Positions 26,950 through 35,107 of a stretch of 64,000 bases of DNA are shown in pieces. Under the pieces are notes generated by a model. The model did not search any database. It saw only the letters and a program-made list of their open reading frames with translations, and had not been told where the DNA came from. A program made the position numbers and the translations under genes. The DNA comes from Paraburkholderia sacchari (GTDB lineage: Bacteria > Pseudomonadota > Gammaproteobacteria > Burkholderiales > Burkholderiaceae). The stretch is taken from the NCBI RefSeq assembly GCF_000785435.2, contig NZ_JTDB02000001.1:1268499-1332498 (forward strand). The letters run 5' to 3'. Each line of letters starts with the position of its first letter. The stretch's first letter is position 1.

Positions 26950-27729
26950 ATGAAACACCTGAAAATTTGCCTCGCCCTCGCCTGCGCGTTCGGTTCCGGC
27001 GCGGCGCTTGCCGGTTCGGATACGCTGCGCTACGGCCTCGAAGCCGAATATGCTCCGTTCGAATCGAAGTCGCCGAGCGGCCAGCTGGTCGGCATGGACA
27101 TCGACGTCGGCAACGCCGTGTGCAAGACCGCGCAGCTCAAGTGCACGTGGGTCGAGACCTCGTTCGACGGCCTGATCCCGGCCCTGAACGGCCGCAAGTT
27201 CGACGCGATCAACTCGGGCATGAACGCGACCGACAAACGCCGCGAGGCTATCGACTTCACGCACGTCATCTACCGCGTGCCGACGATGCTGATCGCGCGC
27301 GCGGGCAGCGGCCTGCAGCCGACGCCCGCATCGCTGAAGGGCAAGCGCGTCGGCGTGCTGCAGGCGTCGGTTCAGGAGACCTATGCGAAGGTGCACTGGG
27401 AGTCCGCGGGCGTTTCGGTCGTGTCGTACCAGGATCAGAACCAGGCCTACGCCGATCTGGCCGCCGGCCGTGTGGACGCCACGCTCGTGCAGGCGCCGTC
27501 GGGCCAGTCCGGTTTCCTCGACCGCCCCGAGGGCAAGGGCTTCGCGTTCGCGGGCGGCGCGGTGCGCGACGACAAGATCCTCGGCGCCGGCATCGCATTC
27601 GGCCTGCGCAAGGGCGACACGGCGCTGAAGGACAAGCTCAATGCGGCGATCGACAAGCTGAAGGCCGATGGCACCGTGAAGTCGCTCGGCCAGAAGTATT
27701 TCGGCAACGCGGACATTGCCGCGGAGTAA
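26950..27729 (+). CDS. Periplasmic amino-acid-binding protein (SBP_bac_3), orphan 2
   Basis: A 259-residue binding protein: signal peptide to about residue 20 (ALAGS), then EAEYAPFESKSPSGQLVGMDIDVG and DGLIPALNGRKFDAI. It is clearly homologous to the protein at 23204. It is only 3 bp before the FAD dehydrogenase ATG, so the two are co-expressed. No permease or ATPase is present. It probably captures an amino acid or its hydroxy/keto analogue and would need a transporter encoded elsewhere. Confidence 0.9.
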   Translation: MKHLKICLALACAFGSGAALAGSDTLRYGLEAEYAPFESKSPSGQLVGMDIDVGNAVCKTAQLKCTWVETSFDGLIPALNGRKFDAINSGMNATDKRREAIDFTHVIYRVPTMLIARAGSGLQPTPASLKGKRVGVLQASVQETYAKVHWESAGVSVVSYQDQNQAYADLAAGRVDATLVQAPSGQSGFLDRPEGKGFAFAGGAVRDDKILGAGIAFGLRKGDTALKDKLNAAIDKLKADGTVKSLGQKYFGNADIAAE

Positions 27730-27732
27730 CGC

Positions 27733-29163
27733 ATGCCGATTCACGATATGGCGGCCGCGTGCGGTGAACCGGGCCACGCGGCAGTGGACGCGCGCGCGAT
27801 CGACGCCGCGCTCATTGCCGAACTCGGCGCGGACATCGTCACGCGATCGGCCGATATCGATCCGCACTACTTCACCGCGTACAACGAAGCGCCCGGCGCG
27901 CGGCCGCGCGCGCTGGTGCGGCCGCGCAGCGTCGACGACGTCTCGCGCGCGCTCGCGCTGTGCACGAAGCTCAAGCAACCGGTGGTGCCCCAGGGCGGAC
28001 TAACCGGCCTCGCGCGCGGCGCGGTGGCGCTTGGCGGCGAAATCGTGCTGTCGATGGAACGCTTCGCCGGCATCGAGTCGATCGATGCCGCGGCCGGCAC
28101 AATCACCGTGCGCGCCGGCACGCCGCTACAGGTGGTTCAGGAAGCCGCGGAAGCGGCCGGCTTCACGTTCGGCGTCGACCTCGGCGCGCGCGGCTCATGC
28201 CAGGTCGGCGGCGCTATCGCCACCAATGCGGGCGGCACGCGCGCGATCCGCTATGGCGTGATGCGCGAGCAGGTGCTCGGGCTCGAAGCCGTGCTCGCCG
28301 ACGGCACGGTCGTGTCGTCGCTGAGCCGGGTGCTGAAGAACAATACCGGCTACGACCTCAAGCAGTTGTTTATCGGCAGCGAAGGCACACTCGGGATCAT
28401 CACGCGCGCGGTGCTGCGGCTGCGCCCGAAGCTTGCGCCCCCTGCCACCGCGATGTGCCGCGTCGCCGATTACGATGCCGTGGTGCGGCTTTGGGACCGG
28501 ATGCGCGCGGTGCAGGAGATCGTCAGCTTCGAGGCGATGTGGCCGTCGTTCTACCGGTATGTTGGCAGCCACACGCCCGATGTCACCGCACCGTTTGCCG
28601 GCGAGGATGGTTTCGCGGTGCTGATCGAGTGCGCCACGAGCGCGCCGGGCGGCGATGCGGCGCAGATGCTCGAAACATGCCTTGGCGACTGCTTCGAAGC
28701 GGGGCTCGTCGACGATGCGGCGCTCGCGACTTCGGAGCGGCAGGCGCGCGATATGTGGCTGCTGCGCGAGGGTCTCGCAATCGACGCCCTGCCGAACCTC
28801 ATCAATTTCGACGTGAGCCTGCCGACCGGCGAGCTCGGCGAATTCGCGCAACGCTGCGAGGCCGCGCTGCGCACGCGCTGGCCGGAGGTGGTGTGCCTGT
28901 TCTTCGGGCACGTCGGCGACGGCAACGTGCATATCGGCGTGTCGCTTGCCGAACTCGACGAGGCGCTCGCGCACGAACTCGATCGCACGGTCTACGGCGT
29001 CGTGCAGGACATGGGCGGATCGATTTCGGCGGAGCATGGAATCGGCGTGCTGAAACGGCCATACCTGGCCTGCACGCGCAGCGATGCCGAAATCGGCTTG
29101 ATGCGCCGCTTGAAGGCAGCGCTCGATCCGCTGCACATCCTGAATCCGGGAAAGGTCCTTTGA
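27733..29163 (+). CDS. FAD-linked D-2-hydroxy-acid dehydrogenase (GlcD/D2HGDH type)
   Basis: A 476-residue VAO-fold flavoprotein. The PCMH FAD-binding domain includes PVVPQGGLTGLARGAV and GARGSCQVGGAIATNAGG. The C-terminal oxidase domain has GHVGDGNVHIGV (metal/substrate His) and ISAEHGIGVLKRPYL. The family oxidises D-2-hydroxy acids (D-lactate, D-2-hydroxyglutarate, glycolate) to 2-keto acids. It is followed 49 bp later by an FMN-dependent L-2-hydroxy-acid dehydrogenase. Together they could oxidise both enantiomers of one hydroxy acid. Confidence 0.9.
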   Translation: MPIHDMAAACGEPGHAAVDARAIDAALIAELGADIVTRSADIDPHYFTAYNEAPGARPRALVRPRSVDDVSRALALCTKLKQPVVPQGGLTGLARGAVALGGEIVLSMERFAGIESIDAAAGTITVRAGTPLQVVQEAAEAAGFTFGVDLGARGSCQVGGAIATNAGGTRAIRYGVMREQVLGLEAVLADGTVVSSLSRVLKNNTGYDLKQLFIGSEGTLGIITRAVLRLRPKLAPPATAMCRVADYDAVVRLWDRMRAVQEIVSFEAMWPSFYRYVGSHTPDVTAPFAGEDGFAVLIECATSAPGGDAAQMLETCLGDCFEAGLVDDAALATSERQARDMWLLREGLAIDALPNLINFDVSLPTGELGEFAQRCEAALRTRWPEVVCLFFGHVGDGNVHIGVSLAELDEALAHELDRTVYGVVQDMGGSISAEHGIGVLKRPYLACTRSDAEIGLMRRLKAALDPLHILNPGKVL

Positions 29164-29212
29164 GCGGCAGTAGCGCTTGACGCGGCTTGACCCGATTGGG
29201 ACGTACACCTAC

Positions 29213-30385
29213 ATGAAACGCAAGCTCTACAGCGGACGCAATCCCGCCCGCGCGGTCGCGATTGCCGATCTTCAGGCGATGGCGCAGCGGCGTCTGCCCC
29301 ACTTCGCGCTCGAATACCTCGAATGCGGCGCCGAGGACGAACTCGGCGTCCACGCGAATCGCGCGGCGTTCGAGTCGCTTCGGCTCGTGCCGCGCACGTT
29401 GCGCGACGTCTCGGTTCGTTCGATCGAAACGCCGTTCAAGGGCGGCTATTCAGCAGCGCCGATGGCGGTCGGCCCGACCGGTTTCAACGGCATGCTGTGG
29501 CGCGATGCCGATATCGCATTGGCGCGAGCAGCCGCTCAAAGCGGCGTGCCGTTCTGCCTCGCAACGCTTGCGAGCGCAAGCATCGAGCGTGTCGCAGCGG
29601 CCACGCGCAAGTGGCCCGATGCGCCCCGCTGGCTCCAGCTCTACATGTTCCAGGACCGGCAATGCACGCTGGAACTCATGCAGCGCGCCCGCGATGCGGG
29701 ATACACGTCGCTCGTGCTGACCACCGACGCGACCGTATACGGCAACCGCAACTGGGAAGCGCGCAATTATCGTGGCTTCAAAAAGCCGGACTTCCGGAAC
29801 CTGCTCAATACCGCAACGTGCTGGCGCTGGCTCGCCAACGTGTACGCGCCGGGACTGCCGCGCTTCGAGAATCTCGACGGCTTCATCGGCAAACGCGCGA
29901 GCGCGCTCGACGCGGCCGAGTGGATCGAGCGCCAGATGGACACGACGCTCGCGTGGCGCGACGTCGAATGGCTGCGCGAACGCTGGAACGGCACGCTGAT
30001 CCTCAAAGGCATTCTCGACGCGCACGACGCCTCGCAGGCCGTGCGCTGCGGTGTGGACTCGATCGTGGTGACGAACCACGGCGGCCGGCAGCTCGATGCG
30101 GCGATCCCCAGCATTGCGGCGCTGCCCGCCATCGCCGATGCGGTCGGCGGACGCGCCGAGATTCTGCTCGACTCCGGCGTCCGGCGCGGAATGGATGCGC
30201 TCAAGGCGCGCCGTCTTGGCGCACAGGGCGTGCTGCTCGGGCGCGCCACGCTTTACGGCGTGGCGGCGGCGGGCGAGCGCGGCGCGTTGCGCGCGCTGGA
30301 GATCATGCGCAACGAAATCGACAACGGGCTCGCGCAGCTTGGGTGTGCGAATCTCGACCAGCTCGCCGGTATAGCGATCGCATAA
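29213..30385 (+). CDS. FMN-dependent L-2-hydroxy-acid dehydrogenase (LldD family)
   Basis: A 390-residue TIM-barrel alpha-hydroxy-acid oxidase/dehydrogenase. Visible features are the N-terminal FALEYLECGAEDE, APMAVGPTGFNGM (FMN phosphate region), LILKGI (Lys) and the catalytic VTNHGGRQLD. ATG 29213 is preferred to the in-frame ATG at 29177, which lies right after the upstream stop. Substrates in the family include L-lactate and (S)-mandelate. It is last gene of the aminotransferase/binding-protein/D-dehydrogenase cluster and convergent with the alkyl sulfatase. Confidence 0.9.
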   Translation: MKRKLYSGRNPARAVAIADLQAMAQRRLPHFALEYLECGAEDELGVHANRAAFESLRLVPRTLRDVSVRSIETPFKGGYSAAPMAVGPTGFNGMLWRDADIALARAAAQSGVPFCLATLASASIERVAAATRKWPDAPRWLQLYMFQDRQCTLELMQRARDAGYTSLVLTTDATVYGNRNWEARNYRGFKKPDFRNLLNTATCWRWLANVYAPGLPRFENLDGFIGKRASALDAAEWIERQMDTTLAWRDVEWLRERWNGTLILKGILDAHDASQAVRCGVDSIVVTNHGGRQLDAAIPSIAALPAIADAVGGRAEILLDSGVRRGMDALKARRLGAQGVLLGRATLYGVAAAGERGALRALEIMRNEIDNGLAQLGCANLDQLAGIAIA

Positions 30386-30452
30386 CACCCGCCGCGCCCG
30401 TGGCCGAAGCGCGGGCAGTCGCACCGCCCTGCCCGCGCCCCCGCCGTTTCGA

Positions 30453-32375
30453 TCAAGGCTCGACGACGTTGAATTCGCCCTTGAACTGGTCGAGCGTGCC
30501 CAGCAGCTTCTTGAACAGGCTGCCGTCGCCCTGCACCGCGATGCTGCCGTCCTGCAGCGCCTCCATGAAGCCCGTTTCGCCGCACAGGATCTGATTGAGC
30601 TTGTCGCGCGTCATCGCGACCTCGACCTGCGACGGCAGCGCGCTCGATGCCGAGCAAGTCAACGCGCCGTGCTGGAGATTCAGCGCGAAGCGCTTGCCGA
30701 GATCCGTGAACACCCAGTCGATGCGCATGCTCAGATGCTGCGCGCGCTGCCCATCCACGCGCACGGCCAGATAGTCGAAGAACATCTCTTCGGTGATCGC
30801 GCAGACCATGTCGCGGCTACGGCTCGCGAACTGCGTCCCGCTGCAGTTCCCCTCGCGCAATTCGCGCGCACCGAGCAGGAACGCGTTGCGCCACGTTGCG
30901 GATTCGGTTTGATAGCCCATCTGCTCCAGCGCCGCCGCGCCAAGCTCGCGCGCCTCGCGAAGCGCGGGCTGCGCGAACACCAGATGATTCATCACCTGCG
31001 CCACCCAGCGATACTCGCCGTTCTCGAAATCGCGCTGCGCTCGTTCGAGCATGGCCTGCGCGCCGCCCATGTACTCGACGTAACGCGGCGCAGCCATCTC
31101 GGGCGGCAAGGCATGCAGGTTCGACGGGTTGCCGTCGTACCAGCTCAGATAGTGCTGGTAGATCGCCTTCACGTTGTGCGACACGGTCCCGTAGTATCCG
31201 CGCGCATGCCACAGCGCGCGCAGCGAATCGGGCAATTGCATGGCCTCCGCGATCTCCGGCGCGGTCATGCCGTGGTTCATCATGCGCACGGTCTGGTCGT
31301 GGAGGTACTTGTAGAGATCGCGCTGGGCTTCGAGGTATCCGGTGATGCGCTCGCTGCCCCAGGTCGGCCAGTTGTGCTGCGCGAAAACGACCGTCGCCTC
31401 ACGGCCGAACCGTTCGAGCGAGTCGCCGAGGTAGCGCGACCATAGCTGGGCATTGCGAACCTGCGCGCCGCGCAGCGGGCAAAGATTATGCAGCGAACGC
31501 GTGCCGTTTTCGGCCAGATTGAGCGCGCGCTCCTGCGGAAAATAGAAATGCATCTCCGCGGGCGCCTCGCTTTCGGGCGTGAGCTGGAACACGATCTCCA
31601 CGCCGTCGATGACATGCGTTTCCGTCATCTCCCGAATCAGTTGCGTCGGCGGAATCAGCGTGATGGTTCCGCGCGGCATGGTCTTGCCCATGCCGGCGTC
31701 GATCTGGCAGCAGGCGTTGCGGGCCAGCGTATGCCCGAACTGGAACTGCGAGCGGCGCATCATCGCGGTGCCCGCGAGCACGTTCTCGGCCACGGCCTCC
31801 TCCATGAAGCCCGCCGGCGCGATGATCGCGGTCCGCCCTGCTTTCACGTCCGCTTCGGTCGTGACGCCGCGCACGCCGCCGAAATGGTCGGCATGGCTGT
31901 GGCTGTAGAGCACCGCCACGACCGGGCGCTTCGGCCTGTGCTTGAAGTACAGATTCAGCGCGGCAGCGGCGGTTTCCTTGCACGTGAGCGGGTCGATGAC
32001 GATCAGGCCGCTGTCGCCTTCGATAAAGGTGATGTTCGAAACGTCGAAGCCGCGCACCTGATAAATGCGCTCGGTAACCTTGAACAGGCCGTGCAGCGTA
32101 TTGAGCCGCGCGTGACGCCACAAGGCCGGATGGGCCGTTGCCGGCGCCTCGGGTTCGTCGAGAAACGCGTAGTCGGCCAGACTCCAGACGATTTGACCAT
32201 AGTCGCCGCGCACCTCGGCGTCCGGCACCGTGCCGATAAAGCCACGCAGCGCGTCGGCTTCCTCCTGCGGATCGTCCAGCGGGAGTTCGCTCAAGGCGCG
32301 CTGGTGCGCGGCAAGCGTCGAAGCGCTGGCCGGAAGCGGCGTGAAGGCAATTTCTTTGGAATCCTGATTGTGCAT
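30453..32375 (-). CDS. Alkyl sulfatase (metallo-beta-lactamase fold, SdsA-like)
   Basis: A 640-residue enzyme of the SdsA/BDS1 family. The Zn-binding HSHADH is at 159-164, followed by GGVRGV. Central helical dimerisation region and a C-terminal SCP2-like domain follow. The family hydrolyses primary alkyl sulfates such as dodecyl sulfate to alcohol and sulfate. ATG 32375 follows GGAGAAAAT. The N-terminus (MHNQDSKEIAF) has no signal peptide, so it should act in the cytoplasm, unlike the secreted Pseudomonas SdsA1. It is downstream of a GMC alcohol dehydrogenase that could take the released alcohol. Confidence 0.92.
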   Translation of the reverse strand: MHNQDSKEIAFTPLPASASTLAAHQRALSELPLDDPQEEADALRGFIGTVPDAEVRGDYGQIVWSLADYAFLDEPEAPATAHPALWRHARLNTLHGLFKVTERIYQVRGFDVSNITFIEGDSGLIVIDPLTCKETAAAALNLYFKHRPKRPVVAVLYSHSHADHFGGVRGVTTEADVKAGRTAIIAPAGFMEEAVAENVLAGTAMMRRSQFQFGHTLARNACCQIDAGMGKTMPRGTITLIPPTQLIREMTETHVIDGVEIVFQLTPESEAPAEMHFYFPQERALNLAENGTRSLHNLCPLRGAQVRNAQLWSRYLGDSLERFGREATVVFAQHNWPTWGSERITGYLEAQRDLYKYLHDQTVRMMNHGMTAPEIAEAMQLPDSLRALWHARGYYGTVSHNVKAIYQHYLSWYDGNPSNLHALPPEMAAPRYVEYMGGAQAMLERAQRDFENGEYRWVAQVMNHLVFAQPALREARELGAAALEQMGYQTESATWRNAFLLGARELREGNCSGTQFASRSRDMVCAITEEMFFDYLAVRVDGQRAQHLSMRIDWVFTDLGKRFALNLQHGALTCSASSALPSQVEVAMTRDKLNQILCGETGFMEALQDGSIAVQGDGSLFKKLLGTLDQFKGEFNVVEP

Positions 32376-32434
32376 CGTATTTTCTCCTGCGCTCGCCCGG
32401 CAACCGCGCTCGTCGCGCTGCCGGGCGCCGCGCA

Positions 32435-34123
32435 TCAATGCGCTGATGCGCGAATGAGGTCGGCCGCCTTCTCGGCGATCATGATGGTTGGCGCGTTCGT
32501 ATTGCCGCCGATCAGCGTGGGCATGACGGAGGCATCGGCCACCCGCAGGCCTTCGACGCCGCGCACGCGCAGCGCCGGATCGACCACGGCCATGCTGTCC
32601 ACCCCCATCTTGCAGGTGCCCACGGGATGGAACAGCGTGTCGGCGTGCTCGCGGATATACGCGCGGATCGCCTGTTCGTCGCCCTCGCCGGGCCCGAAGT
32701 CATCGGTGAAGAGTTCGCGGCCGCCGGCCTCGGCGAGCGCGGGCTGCGCGTAGATCTTGCGGGTGAGGCGCACGCCGGTCACGAGGTTGTCCATGTCGGA
32801 TTCGACGCTCAGGTAGCGCGGGTCGATCAGCGGCGCTTCGCGCATGTCGGCGGAGCGCAGCCGCACCACGCCACGGCTTTGCGGGCGAAGATTGGTGGCG
32901 TGGCAGCTATAGCCGGGCGGCGCTTTCTTGCCGGCGTTCTTGCCGCGGCTGCCAACCAGCGCGAGGATGAAGGCGAACTGGAGATCGGGCTCGGCCAGAT
33001 TGGGGCGCGTGCGCGTGAAGCCGCCCGCCTCGATCACGTTCGACGAAAACATGCCCGAGCGGTCGCGCCGATAGCGCATCAGCTCCGGAATCATGCGCAC
33101 GATATTGCGCAGCGAATACCCATACAAATCGGCCGACGGCACCTCTTTTCGGATCGTCACGTCAATGTGGTCCTGCAGGTTCTCGCCCACGCCCGGCAAA
33201 TCGCACCGAACCGGAATGCCGAGTTCGCGCAGATGCGCGGCAGGCCCCACGCCGGAAGCCATGAGCAGTTGCGGCGAGTTGAATGCGCCCGCGCTCAGGA
33301 TGACCTCGCGCCGCGCGCGCAGCGATCGCTCGACGCCATCACGCACGACGCGCACACCCCTCGCCCGCTGCTGCTCGAACTCCACGCGCAACGCGACCGT
33401 GCCGGTCATGACCGCGAGCCCGGCGCGGCCGCCGTTGAACGCCGTGTCGGCCGCGTTGCCGCGATGCAGGTAGGCACGCGCGGTGTTCCACCGTTCGCCG
33501 TTGTGCTGCGTGACCTGGTACAGGCCCACGCCGTCCTGGTGCTCGCCGTTGAAGTCGTCGTTGAGCGGCATGCCGAGTTGCCGCGCCGCATCGATGAAGC
33601 GCTGGCTGAACGGACTCAGCGAGCGCTGATCGCTCACGTACAACGGGCCGTCCACGCCGTGCCAGGGATTGGCTGGCCCGCGCGCGAAACGCTCGTTGCC
33701 CTCGGCGCGGATGAAATACGGCAGCACCTCCTCATAGCTCCAGCCCGCGCAGCCCAGTTGCGCCCAGCGGTCGTAGTCGTTGCGGTGGCCGCGAATGTAC
33801 AGCATGCCGTTGATCGACGAACTGCCGCCAAGGCCGCGGCCGCGCGGCTGAAACGAGGAGCGATTGTTCAGCGCCGGCTGCGGCACGGTGCGATAGCCGT
33901 AGTTGCGCGGCCCCTCCGCCACGGCGAGTTTTGCGACGCCTACCGGCGTGCTGACGAGGAAGTGATGATCGTCGGGACCCGTTTCGAGCAACGCGACCGT
34001 CACTCCGGGCGTGTCGGCAAGGCGACTCGCAATCGCGCAGCCGGCCGACCCCGCTCCGACCACAATGTAGTCGTACTCATCGTTATCGCCGGCGGGCACG
34101 GGCTGGCGAGCCGATTCATTCAT
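32435..34123 (-). CDS. GMC-family alcohol dehydrogenase (AlkJ/choline dehydrogenase-like)
   Basis: A 562-residue flavoprotein: FAD motif [17 protein letters not shown], signature [19 protein letters not shown]-terminal LFHPVGTCKMG and GGNTNAPTIMIAEKA. GGAGACGAC gives ATG 34123. It is 59 bp upstream of the alkyl sulfatase and likely co-transcribed. It would oxidise the fatty alcohol released by the sulfatase to an aldehyde, feeding beta-oxidation. It is similar in layout to, but distinct from, the GMC enzyme at 6599. Confidence 0.9.
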   Translation of the reverse strand: MNESARQPVPAGDNDEYDYIVVGAGSAGCAIASRLADTPGVTVALLETGPDDHHFLVSTPVGVAKLAVAEGPRNYGYRTVPQPALNNRSSFQPRGRGLGGSSSINGMLYIRGHRNDYDRWAQLGCAGWSYEEVLPYFIRAEGNERFARGPANPWHGVDGPLYVSDQRSLSPFSQRFIDAARQLGMPLNDDFNGEHQDGVGLYQVTQHNGERWNTARAYLHRGNAADTAFNGGRAGLAVMTGTVALRVEFEQQRARGVRVVRDGVERSLRARREVILSAGAFNSPQLLMASGVGPAAHLRELGIPVRCDLPGVGENLQDHIDVTIRKEVPSADLYGYSLRNIVRMIPELMRYRRDRSGMFSSNVIEAGGFTRTRPNLAEPDLQFAFILALVGSRGKNAGKKAPPGYSCHATNLRPQSRGVVRLRSADMREAPLIDPRYLSVESDMDNLVTGVRLTRKIYAQPALAEAGGRELFTDDFGPGEGDEQAIRAYIREHADTLFHPVGTCKMGVDSMAVVDPALRVRGVEGLRVADASVMPTLIGGNTNAPTIMIAEKAADLIRASAH

Positions 34124-34254
34124 GTCGTCTCCAATATCGATGTTCTTTCCCGCCGCACGCGCGGGCGAGCAGTCCGGCAAGCGTACGTGGCGCTATCGGC
34201 GACTTCAACGCATGAATCGGGTGGCCGCGCGAAAAACTCGGGTGGGTGGGGCCG

Positions 34255-34965
34255 CTAGCGGCTCAACTTGAAGCGGTAGGAGAAAACGTCGCCGCGCAGG
34301 AAAAACTCGGAGCAGCAGACGGCTTCCCCTCGCGCGTCATACGGCGTGCAGCGAATCCGCAAGACCGGCGCATCGACCGCGATATCGAGGCGCTGCGCGA
34401 GTTGCGAGCCAGCCGCGATGGCGCTCGTTTCCGCTTGCAGGTCTTTCAGGCGGTAGCCCAGCCGGTTTTCGAGAATCGTCGATGCGTCATTCGTTTCGAT
34501 GTCCTCGCGCACCAGCGCCTCGATCAGCGGCGGCGCGCCCATGACGCGGAACCAGGCAACCGGCATCGAATCCAGCATGCGGATCGTGCTCGCGCAGAGC
34601 ACGCGCGCATTCGCGTCGAGGCCCAGCGCGTCGCGCGCGAAATCCGGCGCCTTGATCTCGCGAACCGAGACGAGCTTGCCATGCGCCGTTTTCCCGCGCG
34701 CGCGCGCCGCTTCGTAAAAGCCGGTCAGCGGGCCCAAGTTGGCTTCTTGCTCCGGCCTCGTCACGAAACTGCCCTTGCCGTTGACCTTCTCGATCAACCC
34801 GCTTGCGTGCAGCCCCGCGAGCGACTGCCGCACGGTGATGCGGCTGACGCCGAACTCCTCCATAAGCGCGGCCTCGGACGGCAACTGCATGCCTGCCGAC
34901 AGGTGGTTGTCGAGAATGCGGCGGCGCAGTTCCTTCTCGATCTGCTTGAAACGGGGTTCGGACAC
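34255..34965 (-). CDS. GntR-family regulator with UTRA domain (HutC subfamily)
   Basis: A 236-residue repressor with an N-terminal winged helix (QLPSEAALMEEFGVSRITVRQSLAGL) and a C-terminal UTRA ligand domain. I place the start at GTG 34965, behind GGAAC, not at the in-frame ATG 35025. That ATG lies inside a perfect minus-strand -10 box (TATAAT) and so would not be in the message. The gene sits upstream of the GMC/alkyl sulfatase unit and divergent from the LuxR gene. A palindrome in its promoter suggests autorepression. Confidence 0.85.
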   Translation of the reverse strand: MSEPRFKQIEKELRRRILDNHLSAGMQLPSEAALMEEFGVSRITVRQSLAGLHASGLIEKVNGKGSFVTRPEQEANLGPLTGFYEAARARGKTAHGKLVSVREIKAPDFARDALGLDANARVLCASTIRMLDSMPVAWFRVMGAPPLIEALVREDIETNDASTILENRLGYRLKDLQAETSAIAAGSQLAQRLDIAVDAPVLRIRCTPYDARGEAVCCSEFFLRGDVFSYRFKLSR

Positions 34966-35023
34966 GGCAAGTTCCAATGGACGCGCGCGCCCAAATGTAC
35001 AAGGTAGGGAGATGACGTGCGGC

Positions 35024-35052
35024 ATTATATACCTGTTATAACAGCTTGTTGA
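35024..35052 (-). promoter_or_regulatory. Sigma-70 promoter of the HutC-type regulator
   Basis: On the minus strand TCAACA (35052-35047) and TATAAT (35029-35024) are separated by 17 bp. The -10 is a perfect consensus. The operator palindrome at 35033 lies in the spacer, an ideal position for repression. Confidence 0.65.
35033..35044. promoter_or_regulatory. HutC-type operator, copy 1 (CTGTTATAACAG)
   Basis: A perfect 12-bp palindrome in the divergent regulator/LuxR promoter, between the -35 and -10 of the HutC-type regulator. Confidence 0.7.
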
Positions 35053-35053
35053 C

Positions 35054-35065
35054 CTGTTATAAGAG
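35054..35065. promoter_or_regulatory. HutC-type operator, copy 2 (CTGTTATAAGAG)
   Basis: A near copy of the first operator with one mismatch, 21 bp away (two helical turns). It lies in the likely promoter of the LuxR gene, so the GntR repressor may control that activator too. Confidence 0.6.
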
Positions 35066-35107
35066 GCTGTGGCAGTATCGCGCTCATGCTTGAACGGAAG
35101 GCGCATC

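Noticed and set aside
34966-35025. ATG 35025 as start of the HutC-type regulator
   Set aside because: It lies within a consensus -10 box for the same gene, so it is probably upstream of the transcript start; GTG 34965 has a ribosome-binding site and gives a usual family length.
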